Source: Acidobacteriota bacterium (GTDB lineage: Bacteria; Acidobacteriota; Terriglobia; Bryobacterales; Bryobacteraceae). Taken from it: 64,000 nucleotides of DNA. Positions 27,186 through 35,238 of this stretch are shown piece by piece. The translations under genes were made by a program, and so were the position numbers. The DNA lies in NCBI GenBank assembly GCA_018268715.1, contig JAFDVZ010000023.1, positions 126,345 through 190,344 of the forward strand, read 5' to 3'. Position 1 is the stretch's first letter. Each line of letters opens with the position of its first letter. The notes beneath the pieces were generated by a model. It worked only from the letters and a program-made list of their open reading frames with translations, searched no databases and was not told the origin of the DNA.

Positions 27186-29185
27186 CGCCGTCCCACGATC
27201 ATCCACACGACGCTCAGCAGCGCCGCCGCCCACGAAATCCTCCGCGCCACTCGCATCTCCGCGCCGCCGTCGTAGTCCATTTCGATCGAGCACTCGCCGG
27301 AGCAGCCGGGCTCGATCACCACCTGCCCGATCGCGTCCGCCACGACAGGAACTGACCGGCCATTGACGGTCGCCCGCCAGCCCGGATGCGCGGAAATCTG
27401 CACGCTAACCACCTGTTTCGGGCTCAAATTCGCACGAATTGACGCAGAATGACGCGTTTTCCACGTCATTTTCGCTACCGGTAGCGCGCGATCCGACAGC
27501 GCCGCCACGTACGCCTTCAACGGATCCAGATCGATGCCGTTCTCCGGCGCCCGGGCCGGAATCGCGTCCCGCGGCATCACATGCGCAAGCGCCGCCCGCG
27601 CATGGGGAACGGCGTAAATCACATCGTCGCCGTCGCGCCAAAGCTCTTCCAGCACCCCGTCGAACTTCCCCGGATTCCGAAACGGCTTATAGAACTCAGC
27701 GCTCTTCGGCCCGCCGACGCCGATCGCATCGACGCCCAACGCGTTCAGCCAGGTCAGGGAGATCTCGGCGTCCCGCTCCCCCGCCCCGTCGCTCGAAAAG
27801 ATCACATATTGCGACATGCGCGCAAAGCGGTTGATCATCCCCTGGTCGAAGGCGCCGCCCAGTTGCGGCGCGTCGTTAAACGCATTCAGCCAGAAACTCG
27901 ACGATCCTGGCAGCAACACCCGCGAACCCGGCAGATTCTCCCCAATCCACCGCGCCGTCTTCCACTCCACCGTGCCCTCGCTGGCCACCGGCTGGATCAA
28001 GTACCGCGCAAAGCGCCGATGCTCCTTGGCGAACGGCACGGCGGCCAGCGCCAGCACCACCGCCAGCGCCACCCGAGGCCATCGCCCCAACCGCGCAAAC
28101 AACGGCGCCGCGGCGAACGGCAGCAACACGCACACCCCCAGCTCCATTTCACTCGCGTAACGGTGCGGCTGCGGCGCCACCACCACGTGAGCCCACTCCC
28201 AAACGAGCGCGATTCCCCCAGTCAGCAGCGTGAAGTACACGCCCCACTGCAGCGCCTGGGACGCCTTCAGCCTCGTCATCGCCCACTTGAGCGCCCCGAG
28301 CGCCGCCGCCATCGCCAGACCCCACACCGCCAGCGCCCGCTCATAACCTCGAAAATCCCCGCCCACCGTCATCGAGTTGTACTGCACGGCGGAGATCGTG
28401 GAAGGCGGCATCCAACTGGCGGCGAAGGCGGCCGCCAACGCCGCCACACCAGCGGTAATCCCCAGCGTGCGCCGCACCCGAGGTTCATCGCAGGCGATCA
28501 GCCACGCAATCACGGCCATCGCCAGCGCCGCCGCCGCCAGAAAATTCGTCAACACCGTCGCCGCGCAGGATACCGCCGCCGCCACGATCCAGAGCGGCTT
28601 GCCCCGCCGCGCCGCGCGATCCAGCAGAAGCAGCGACAGAGGCAGCAGCGCCAGTCCCGCCACGTGCGCCCCCTCCCCGTAGACCACCAGCGTCTGCAAC
28701 AGTCGCGGGCGCATCAGGCTTCCCATTTCGCGATGGATGCTCGGCAACAGGAACACCGACGGCGCCGTCACCGAATGCAGCACGCCCGCCGCGAAGCTGA
28801 ACCCCGCCGAGCGCGAGAACTGGAGGCACATCAGGAACAACAGCACCGGCCCGATCGAGTACAGAAACGCCACCGTCGCGTGATAGGCCAGCGCCGGCGT
28901 CATCCCCGTCGCCTTCGACGCCGCCGCAGTCAGCAGCGGCAGAAAACAGGAGTACGCATTTTGATACGGAATCCCGCCATACCACAGCGGAAACCAGCTC
29001 AAATCGGCGCCGTTTTCGCGGATATACCGGGCAAGCGCGATGAACACCGGCTCAATGGAGCCCATCTGGTTCAAATACTCCGTGCGAAACAGCTCGCGGC
29101 AAACGTAGACATTCACCGCAAAGAGCACGCAGGAAAGCAGGACGGCCTGGAGCCGGGGTTTGTCGGATAGCGAGCGCTGTGCCAC
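27158..29185 (-). CDS. Large polytopic membrane protein (YfhO/GT-C-like)
   Basis: Inner-membrane protein of 675 residues with about 11-12 hydrophobic segments in residues 1-400 and a soluble C-terminal part of ~240 residues before a last membrane segment (ISWAAALLSVVWMIVG). The first periplasmic loop has the pattern ENGADLSWFPLWYGGIPYQNAYS seen in YfhO-like and 6-pyruvoyl-tetrahydropterin-synthase-related membrane proteins, which resemble GT-C glycosyltransferases. The C-terminal ISAHPGWRATVNGRSVPV segment is typical of the same group. It starts with GTG at 29185, 11 bases from the divergent BrkB gene. Role unknown; export or modification of a surface glycan is possible. Confidence 0.65.
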   Translation of the reverse strand: MAQRSLSDKPRLQAVLLSCVLFAVNVYVCRELFRTEYLNQMGSIEPVFIALARYIRENGADLSWFPLWYGGIPYQNAYSCFLPLLTAAASKATGMTPALAYHATVAFLYSIGPVLLFLMCLQFSRSAGFSFAAGVLHSVTAPSVFLLPSIHREMGSLMRPRLLQTLVVYGEGAHVAGLALLPLSLLLLDRAARRGKPLWIVAAAVSCAATVLTNFLAAAALAMAVIAWLIACDEPRVRRTLGITAGVAALAAAFAASWMPPSTISAVQYNSMTVGGDFRGYERALAVWGLAMAAALGALKWAMTRLKASQALQWGVYFTLLTGGIALVWEWAHVVVAPQPHRYASEMELGVCVLLPFAAAPLFARLGRWPRVALAVVLALAAVPFAKEHRRFARYLIQPVASEGTVEWKTARWIGENLPGSRVLLPGSSSFWLNAFNDAPQLGGAFDQGMINRFARMSQYVIFSSDGAGERDAEISLTWLNALGVDAIGVGGPKSAEFYKPFRNPGKFDGVLEELWRDGDDVIYAVPHARAALAHVMPRDAIPARAPENGIDLDPLKAYVAALSDRALPVAKMTWKTRHSASIRANLSPKQVVSVQISAHPGWRATVNGRSVPVVADAIGQVVIEPGCSGECSIEMDYDGGAEMRVARRISWAAALLSVVWMIVGRRYWPLATSH

Positions 29186-29196
29186 AGTGTTAAAGG

Positions 29197-30105
29197 ATGC
29201 CGGACGGCCCTCGGATCGCCATCGTCACGCCGCGCGGACTCATTTCGCGCTTGTGGTGGTTCTTCCGGCGAGCCTGGATCGCCGCCTATGAGGATAACTG
29301 TTTTGGCGTGGCCAAGGGAGCGGCCTACTCGGCCCTGTTGTCCTTCTTCCCGGTGCTGACCACCACCACCGCCATCCTGGTCCAGGCGAACGCGGAGGCC
29401 GTATCGCGCGTGCTCACCCGGATCCTGTTCCAGGTGGCGCCGCCCGGCACACAGGCGCTGCTGCGCCACTTCCTCAGCGTGCAGGGCAACCGCCCGGCTT
29501 CGCTGCTGGTCATCGCCACCGTGCTTTCGGTGTGGGCCGCCTCCGGCGCCATGATGAGCCTGATGGAGGGATTCCAGGCCGCCTACAACCTTCCCGGCGG
29601 GCGCTCCTTCCTGCGTCAGCGGGCTGTCGCGGCCCTGCTGGTCATCTGCGCCGTCGCGCCGCTCGTGTTCGGCTCCGCCATTATTCTGTTCGGCACGCGA
29701 TCGGAAATCGAGATCATCCGCTGGCTGCATCTGGCCCCGGTTGACGCCACTCAACTCGCCTTCGGGGTGGTGATCCTCGGCCGCGCATTACGCGACATCG
29801 CCGCGTTCGGCTCCATTATGCTGGCCGCGGCGCTGCTTTACTACATCGGCCCCAACCGCCCCCTGCGTTTCGCCTCGGTGATTCCGGGAGCGTTGTTCGC
29901 CACGGTCCTCTGGCTGATCGCCACGCAGTTGTTCGGATGGTACGTCCGCAACCTGGCCAACTACAACGTGCTCTATGGAAGCATCGCCGCCGTCATCGCG
30001 CTCACCGTCTGGATGTACGTGCTCGCAGTCGTCACGCTGGTCGGCTGCGAGTTCAACGTGATCATCGAGAACGACCGTCGCGTCCGTTCGAACGTCAGGC
30101 GTTGA
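29197..30105 (+). CDS. YihY/BrkB family inner-membrane protein
   Basis: Protein of 302 residues with about six transmembrane helices. The family signature AAYEDNCFGVAKGAAYSALLSFFPVLT is near the N-terminus, followed by VWAASGAMMSLMEGFQAAYN and, near the C-terminus, YNVLYGSIAAVIALTVWMYVLAVVTLVGCEFN. The family was once misnamed ribonuclease BN; a transport or envelope function is more likely. The last 11 bases overlap the 3' end of the convergent amine oxidase gene. Confidence 0.88.
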   Translation: MPDGPRIAIVTPRGLISRLWWFFRRAWIAAYEDNCFGVAKGAAYSALLSFFPVLTTTTAILVQANAEAVSRVLTRILFQVAPPGTQALLRHFLSVQGNRPASLLVIATVLSVWAASGAMMSLMEGFQAAYNLPGGRSFLRQRAVAALLVICAVAPLVFGSAIILFGTRSEIEIIRWLHLAPVDATQLAFGVVILGRALRDIAAFGSIMLAAALLYYIGPNRPLRFASVIPGALFATVLWLIATQLFGWYVRNLANYNVLYGSIAAVIALTVWMYVLAVVTLVGCEFNVIIENDRRVRSNVRR

Positions 30106-31507
30106 TCTCGCGCACCACCCTTTGCGCCGACTCGAGGGCCGCCTGCATCCAGCCGGTCCATCTCGACGTATGTTCCCCGGCGAAGTGGATGCGCCCTTCG
30201 GGCCTGGCCAGCGTCGCGATGTTCCCGATCTCCCCTGGCCCGTGAATGGCGAACGCCCCGCGCTGCCACGGATCGAGCCCCCAACACTTGGAAACGCCGC
30301 CCTCAAACTCGCGGCCCATCTCCGGGAAGATTCGCCGAGCCTGTTCGAGCGCCGTCCTCACACGCTCGGCGTCGTCCATTGACTCGAGCTCCGCCGCGTA
30401 CGCTCCAATCGGGAACGCGGCCAGCGTCCCCCGCTCGGTCCCGGTTTCTCCCGTGCCCGCCATCAAGCGTTCAATCGGCAGGTCGGTGTTCACACTTCCG
30501 TTCAGCCCCTGCGCCCGCCAGAAGCGCGTACGCGTCTGCAGGAACACCTTCACGCTGCGCGAGTAACGCTGGCTCCGGATCGCCGCCATCTTCGCCCCGG
30601 TCAGCCGCGCGCCATCGAGCGCCGGGCCGATCACCGGACATGGCAACGCGCAGACCGCCCGAGCCGCCTCGAACACTTCAATCCCATTGCCTCGCCGGGC
30701 GATCACCTTGACGCCGGCCTCCGTCTGCTCAATCGCCGTCACCGCGCACCCGTACCGCACGTTCACGCGCGCCGCCAGCGCCCGCGGAAGCTGTTCGTTT
30801 CCGCCCTGAATGTGGAAGCTCTCCCGGACTCCGGCCAGGTTCATGCTGTACATCAGATACCAGGCCGCCGACCCGATCTCCGGCCCCATCCCGAGCGTCA
30901 TCAGCTCCACCGCGCCCTCCGACGCCCCCTCGGATCGCAGCCACGCGCCCACGGTCGGCCGATCCCAATCCCGAAACGCCGCCAGTTCGTCCCGCGCGAA
31001 CCCACGCTCGCGGACCTTCTGAAGGGCCGCTTCGATGTATCGTTTCCTGAGCCCCGCCAACCCCTCGCGCCGCTCCTCGCCGGTCAACGGGAGCGGCCAG
31101 TCCTCCGCCTTCCCATCCATGACGATCCGCCGGCCACGGACGTGATACGCCGTGTGCAGCTCCGGCGGAACAGCGGGCTCCAGGGTGAGGCCCATCTCGC
31201 GGGCGTAGTGCAGCGTCAGGTCGTGGGTATTGGGAATGCGCGCCGCGCCCGCCTCGACGGAAACGCCCTGCGCGAAGGAATCGCGCAACGTCCGCACCCG
31301 TCCGCCGGGCCGCATCTGCGCTTCGAGCACGATAGCGTCGTGTCCCAGCCGCCCCAACTCGTAGGCGGCGCACAGCCCCGCCAAGCCTCCGCCCGCAATG
31401 ATGATCCTCTGCGTGGGACGCCGCCCGTCGTTCCGGGACTCCTGCCGTTGGCCGATGGGTGAAAGCAGCAGCGCGAGCGCCTGGCGCCTCGTGGGCATAG
31501 CGCTCAT
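30095..31507 (-). CDS. Flavin-dependent amine oxidase, probably Tat-exported
   Basis: FAD enzyme of 470 residues in the monoamine oxidase / L-amino-acid oxidase family. The N-terminus MPTRRQALALLLSP resembles a twin-arginine signal, suggesting export as a folded flavoprotein. The dinucleotide-binding motif is IIIAGGGLAGLCAAYELGRLGHD with the ribose-binding Glu in IVLEAQMRPGGRVRTLR. The C-terminal FAD motif is IHFAGEHTSRWTGWMQAALESAQR, and SKCWGLDPWQRGAF is a typical substrate-side segment. Substrate cannot be assigned; L-amino acids or amines are typical. It is convergent with BrkB and follows fadD on the same strand after a 43-base gap. Confidence 0.88.
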   Translation of the reverse strand: MSAMPTRRQALALLLSPIGQRQESRNDGRRPTQRIIIAGGGLAGLCAAYELGRLGHDAIVLEAQMRPGGRVRTLRDSFAQGVSVEAGAARIPNTHDLTLHYAREMGLTLEPAVPPELHTAYHVRGRRIVMDGKAEDWPLPLTGEERREGLAGLRKRYIEAALQKVRERGFARDELAAFRDWDRPTVGAWLRSEGASEGAVELMTLGMGPEIGSAAWYLMYSMNLAGVRESFHIQGGNEQLPRALAARVNVRYGCAVTAIEQTEAGVKVIARRGNGIEVFEAARAVCALPCPVIGPALDGARLTGAKMAAIRSQRYSRSVKVFLQTRTRFWRAQGLNGSVNTDLPIERLMAGTGETGTERGTLAAFPIGAYAAELESMDDAERVRTALEQARRIFPEMGREFEGGVSKCWGLDPWQRGAFAIHGPGEIGNIATLARPEGRIHFAGEHTSRWTGWMQAALESAQRVVREINA

Positions 31508-31550
31508 GGTACAGCGGCGGACCGCCCGCCATCAATCCTGGCCCCGCTTG

Positions 31551-33239
31551 CTAGACGGCGGCCGAAGCCTTCGCCGGTGACGCCGCCGGCGGCCGCAACT
31601 CCCGCCGCAGCACCTTCCCGATCGGATTCTTCGGCAACTCGGTGATGAACTCCACCTGCTTCGGCGTCTTGTAGTTGGTGAGTTGCTGGCGGCAGTGCGC
31701 AATCACCGACTCCGCCGTCAAGGAGGAGTCCTTCCGCACCACGAACGCCTTCACCGTCTCGCCCACAATCGCGTCCGGAACGCCGATCACCGCGCACTCC
31801 AGAACGCCGTCCATGCCGGCGATCACGGCCTCCACTTCGTTCGGGTACACGTTGAATCCGGACACCAGGATCATGTCCTTCTTGCGGTCGGTCAGCCGGA
31901 CGTAACCCTGTTCGTCGATCACGCCGATATCGCCCGTGTGCAGCCAGCCGCCGGAATCGATCACCGCCGCCGTCTCCTCCGGACGCCCCCAGTATCCGCG
32001 CATCACCTGCGGTCCCTGCACGCAGATCTCTCCGTCGCGGCCGGGCGGAAGTTCGTGATTGGAGTCGTCCCGGATGCTGACGTCGGTGGAAGGGAACGGC
32101 AGCCCGATGTTGCCGGTGTAGCCGCGGTCCAGCCGGCTCACGGTTACCAGCGGCGAGGCCTCCGTCAATCCGTATCCTTCAAGCAACGGCCTCCCGGTGA
32201 CCCTTTTCCACTTTTCCGCCACGCTTGGATGCACCGACGCGCCGCCGCCCATCACGAACTTCAGGCCGCTGAAGTCCACCTGCTCGAATCCCGGCGCGTT
32301 CACCAGCGCGTTGAACAGCGTGTTGACGCCGGTCATTCCGGTGAATCTCACCTGGCGGATGGTCTTCACGAATTCCGGTATGTCTTTCGGATTCGTGATC
32401 ATGATGCTCAGCCCGCCCAGTTTCATGAACAGCAGGCAATTCACCGTGAAGGAGAAGATGTGATACAAGGGCAGCGCCGTGATGATGATCTCCTGCCCTT
32501 CGCCGAGAATGTCCCTGGACCAGGCGGTGGCCTGCAGCATGTTGGCCACCAGGTTACCCTGCGTGAGTATTGCGCCCTTGGAAACGCCCGTGGTGCCGCC
32601 CGTGTATTGCAACAGGGCGATGTCCTCCTGCTGGGGCCGTGCTTCCTCCAGCGGCGCGCGGCGCCCCCGCGCAAGCGTCGTCCGGAACCGCAGCGCCCCC
32701 GGGAGGCTCCACGGCGGAACCATCTTCTTCACCCGTCGCACCACGAAGTTCACCACCCACCGCTTCTGCGCCGGGAACAGATCGCCAACCCCCGTGATCA
32801 CCACGTGCTTCACCGCCGTGTTCGCGATCACCTTCTCGAGCACGTGGGCGAAGTTTTCGAGAATGACAATGGCTTCGGCGCCGGAATCCCGCAACTGGTG
32901 TTGCAGTTCGCGCGCGGTGTAGAGCGGGTTCACGTTGACCACGATCATGCCGGCCCGCAACGCGCCGAACAGAGCCACCGGGTATTGCAGCACGTTCGGC
33001 ATCATCAAGGCCACTCGCGCGCCCTTCCGGAGGCCGGCCGATTGCAGCCATGCGGCGAAATCGCGGCTCAAACGCTCGAGTTTCGCGTAGGTGATGGTGA
33101 CTCCCAGGTTGCGAAATGCCGGCCGTTCCGCGAAATTCCCGCAGGACCGGGCGAACATCTCGTTGATGGAGGCGAGTTCGCTCATGTCGATCTCGGCCGG
33201 CACGCTTGCGGGGTAGCTTTTGAGCCAGATCTTCTCCAT
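31551..33239 (-). CDS. fadD: Long-chain-fatty-acid--CoA ligase
   Basis: Cytosolic AMP-forming acyl-CoA synthetase of 562 residues. Motifs: LQYTGGTTGVSKGAILTQGN (P-loop), YGLTEASPL (A5), GWLHTGDIGVIDEQGYVRLTDRKKDMI (A7-A8 hinge) and the catalytic Lys in KNPIGKVLRRELR. The FadD-type fatty-acid linker and GPQVMRGYW segments favour a long-chain substrate. I chose the ATG at 33239 because GGGAGGAG is 8 bases upstream; the ATG at 33245 is only 2 bases from it. A promoter with an overlapping palindrome lies upstream. No other beta-oxidation gene is next to it. Confidence 0.92.
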   Translation of the reverse strand: MEKIWLKSYPASVPAEIDMSELASINEMFARSCGNFAERPAFRNLGVTITYAKLERLSRDFAAWLQSAGLRKGARVALMMPNVLQYPVALFGALRAGMIVVNVNPLYTARELQHQLRDSGAEAIVILENFAHVLEKVIANTAVKHVVITGVGDLFPAQKRWVVNFVVRRVKKMVPPWSLPGALRFRTTLARGRRAPLEEARPQQEDIALLQYTGGTTGVSKGAILTQGNLVANMLQATAWSRDILGEGQEIIITALPLYHIFSFTVNCLLFMKLGGLSIMITNPKDIPEFVKTIRQVRFTGMTGVNTLFNALVNAPGFEQVDFSGLKFVMGGGASVHPSVAEKWKRVTGRPLLEGYGLTEASPLVTVSRLDRGYTGNIGLPFPSTDVSIRDDSNHELPPGRDGEICVQGPQVMRGYWGRPEETAAVIDSGGWLHTGDIGVIDEQGYVRLTDRKKDMILVSGFNVYPNEVEAVIAGMDGVLECAVIGVPDAIVGETVKAFVVRKDSSLTAESVIAHCRQQLTNYKTPKQVEFITELPKNPIGKVLRRELRPPAASPAKASAAV

Positions 33240-33301
33240 TTCCATCTCCTCCCGGCGCCCGCCCGCGGCGCGTGTCCCGCACGCCGTTTCGGTCGCCGCC
33301 T

Positions 33302-33340
33302 ACGTTGATAACGTATACAACGTTTTTTCGACGGAAACAA
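33302..33340 (-). promoter_or_regulatory. Candidate fadD promoter with palindrome over the -10
   Basis: Minus strand: -35 TTGTTT (33335-33340), 17-base spacer, -10 TATACG (33312-33317). An inverted repeat ACGTTG/CAACGT (33302-33307 and 33318-33323, 10-base spacer) brackets the -10, as expected for a repressor site of the kind that controls fatty-acid degradation genes. The regulator is not identified. Confidence 0.45.
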
Positions 33341-33348
33341 GGGAGTTT

Positions 33349-33371
33349 CCGGTCTGAATATTTCAGACCGG
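33349..33371. other. Perfect 10-bp hairpin between obg and fadD
   Basis: CCGGTCTGAA/TTCAGACCGG (33349-33358 and 33362-33371) with loop TAT. It sits 30 bases after the obg stop and upstream of the fadD promoter. Neither strand has a T-run after it, so it is a weak intrinsic terminator at best; it could be a factor-dependent stop for obg or a protein-binding site. Confidence 0.5.
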
Positions 33372-33400
33372 TGGTGAAGATGAAAAAAGAGCGGGAGGAG

Positions 33401-34411
33401 TTACTCGGACTCGGCCGGCCGGAAGACCACATCGGCGATGGCGGCGATCAGTGGATCCAGTCCTTCGCCAGTCACCGCGGAGATCTGGAAAAATGCCAGA
33501 CCCTCCTCGGCGGCCTTCTTTTCGAGAGCCTCCACGCGCGAGGGATCCTGCGCCACGTCCATCTTGCTCGCCACAAGGATCATGGGCTTATGCGCCATCT
33601 CGTCGCTGAAGTTGGCTAACTCGGCCGTGATGACGTCGAAGTCGTCGACGGGATCGCGCCCGGTCGACTCGCTGACATCCACCAGGTGCACCAGCACGCG
33701 CGTCCGCTCCACGTGCCGCAGGAACTGGATCCCCAATCCGTGCCCTTCCGAGGCGCCTTCGATCAACCCCGGAATATCGGCCACCACGAAGGTGCGGTCA
33801 TTGAAGCTGACCACGCCCAGGTTCGGCTCGAGAGTCGTGAACGGATAGTCGGCGATCTTCGGCTTCGCCGCCGAAATGCGCGAAATCAGCGTGGATTTCC
33901 CGGCGTTGGGAAAACCCACCAGGCCAGCGTCGGCCAGCAGTTTCAGCTCCAGTTGCAGCCGCCGCTCCTGCCCGGGAAAACCGGCCTCGTGCTCGGTCGG
34001 CGCCTGGTGCGTCGACGTCGCAAACCGCGCGTTCCCGCGCCCGCCCCGGCCGCCCTTGGCCACGATGAACCGCTCGTCCGGCGTCGTGAAATCGTGCAAC
34101 AGTTCGCCGGTGTCGGCGTCGTAGACCAGCGTTCCCACCGGAATCGGAACTTCGATATCCGCGCCGTCGCGCCCGGTCTTGTTGCTGCCCTCGCCGTGAC
34201 GTCCGCGTTCGGCCTTGTGCTCCGGGTTAAAACGGAAATGCAGCAGCGTGTTGTGGTGGCCGCTGCCGACGAAGATCACGTCGCCGCCGCGTCCTCCGTC
34301 GCCGCCGCTCGGGCCCCCGCGCGGGACGTACTTTTCCCGCCGGAACGCCAGGCAGCCATTGCCGCCGTCGCCGGCCTTCACCCAGATTCGGACTTGATCG
34401 ATAAACAGCAC
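33401..34411 (-). CDS. obgE: GTPase Obg/CgtA
   Basis: Essential ribosome-associated GTPase of 336 residues. Residues 1-158 are the glycine-rich Obg domain ([53 protein letters not shown]). The G domain follows: G1 GFPNAGKST, switch [16 protein letters not shown]3 [11 protein letters not shown], and G4 as ASKMD, a variant of the canonical NKxD with Ser for Asn. It starts with GTG (34409-34411) and has only a weak ribosome-binding site. It is third in rplU-rpmA-obg, separated from rpmA by a strong hairpin that probably lowers its expression relative to the ribosomal proteins. Confidence 0.96.
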   Translation of the reverse strand: MLFIDQVRIWVKAGDGGNGCLAFRREKYVPRGGPSGGDGGRGGDVIFVGSGHHNTLLHFRFNPEHKAERGRHGEGSNKTGRDGADIEVPIPVGTLVYDADTGELLHDFTTPDERFIVAKGGRGGRGNARFATSTHQAPTEHEAGFPGQERRLQLELKLLADAGLVGFPNAGKSTLISRISAAKPKIADYPFTTLEPNLGVVSFNDRTFVVADIPGLIEGASEGHGLGIQFLRHVERTRVLVHLVDVSESTGRDPVDDFDVITAELANFSDEMAHKPMILVASKMDVAQDPSRVEALEKKAAEEGLAFFQISAVTGEGLDPLIAAIADVVFRPAESE

Positions 34412-34426
34412 AGGATTCGCTTACAA

Positions 34427-34471
34427 GGAAAAGGCCCGCAACAGCCGTGGCATCCACGGGCGCTGCGGGCC
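34427..34471 (-). terminator. Hairpin with T-run between rpmA and obg (terminator/attenuator)
   Basis: On the minus strand GGCCCGCA...TGCGGGCC (34464-34471 with 34433-34440) encloses a second paired segment CCCGTGG/CCACGG and is followed by TTTTCC. Placed inside the operon, it most likely ends part of the transcripts after rpmA. Confidence 0.65.
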
Positions 34472-34493
34472 GCGCACTTACGGGAAATCGTTG

Positions 34494-34775
34494 TTAACTG
34501 GCCGCCGGGGTTTCTTCGGTCTTCGGCGGGAAGACGCTGACGAACCGGCCCATCTCGCCGCGATCGCGGAACTCGACGATGCCAGGAACCTTGGCGAACA
34601 AGGTGTCATCCTTGCCGCGGCCGACGTTCACGCCCGGCTTGATCCGCGTGCCGCGCTGGCGGACGATGATCGTGCCGCCGGTCACCAACTGGCCGGCGAA
34701 CGCCTTCACTCCCAGCCGCTGCGCATTTGAATCGCGGCCGTTTTTGGAACTTCCAAGACCTTTTTTATGTGCCAT
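34494..34775 (-). CDS. rpmA: 50S ribosomal protein bL27
   Basis: Ribosomal protein of 93 residues whose N-terminal arm reaches the peptidyl-transferase centre. The start [19 protein letters not shown] is diagnostic, with no N-terminal cleavage extension of the Firmicutes kind. The core follows with [23 protein letters not shown] and [16 protein letters not shown]. It lies 5 bases downstream of rplU and is followed by an intrinsic hairpin before obg. Confidence 0.97.
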   Translation of the reverse strand: MAHKKGLGSSKNGRDSNAQRLGVKAFAGQLVTGGTIIVRQRGTRIKPGVNVGRGKDDTLFAKVPGIVEFRDRGEMGRFVSVFPPKTEETPAAS

Positions 34776-34780
34776 GACGA

Positions 34781-35092
34781 CTAGACCTCAATCGCGTTCA
34801 CGGTCACCTCGGTGAAGTTCTGCCGGTGGCCGATCGTCCGCTTATACTGCTTTTTCCGCTTGAATTTGAAGACCAGGACCTTCGCCGCGCGATCATTGCC
34901 GGTGATGGTCGCGCGAACCTTCGCGGATGCGACCGAAGCGCCGGTCAACAGTTGCTGATCGTCGCCGCAGACAGCGAGAACACGGCCGAGTTCGACCTCC
35001 GAACCGACTTCGCCGGACAGAGTTTCGACCTGGAGGGATTGACCAGGGGTAACCCGATACTGCTTCCCGCCGGTTTCGATGACAGCGTACAT
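34781..35092 (-). CDS. rplU: 50S ribosomal protein bL21
   Basis: Ribosomal protein of 103 residues: [20 protein letters not shown] at the start and [24 protein letters not shown] at the end are the family signatures. It heads the conserved rplU-rpmA-obg unit. GAGGAA stands 7 bases before the ATG. The promoter must lie in the 146-base divergent gap to the acylase gene (35093-35238), which I could not resolve into clear -35/-10 elements. Confidence 0.97.
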   Translation of the reverse strand: MYAVIETGGKQYRVTPGQSLQVETLSGEVGSEVELGRVLAVCGDDQQLLTGASVASAKVRATITGNDRAAKVLVFKFKRKKQYKRTIGHRQNFTEVTVNAIEV

Positions 35093-35238
35093 ACTTGTTT
35101 CCTCGTTCTGAATCAGGTGGAAGGGAATCTAAGGAAGCGCACACGGACAGCGCGGTACGTCCAAGCCCAAAAATTTAGTGTACAACGTCCGCACGCCGGA
35201 TGCCAAGCCGAAACTTCGCGCTACCATCGGGGATTCCG

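Noticed and set aside
27581-29170. A 529-codon plus-strand open frame opposite the large membrane protein
   Set aside because: Extremely Arg/Gln/His-rich without hydrophobic core or motif; antisense shadow.
31683-33308. A 541-codon plus-strand open frame opposite fadD
   Set aside because: Mirror of the fadD reading frame; the FadD motifs on the minus strand settle the coding strand.
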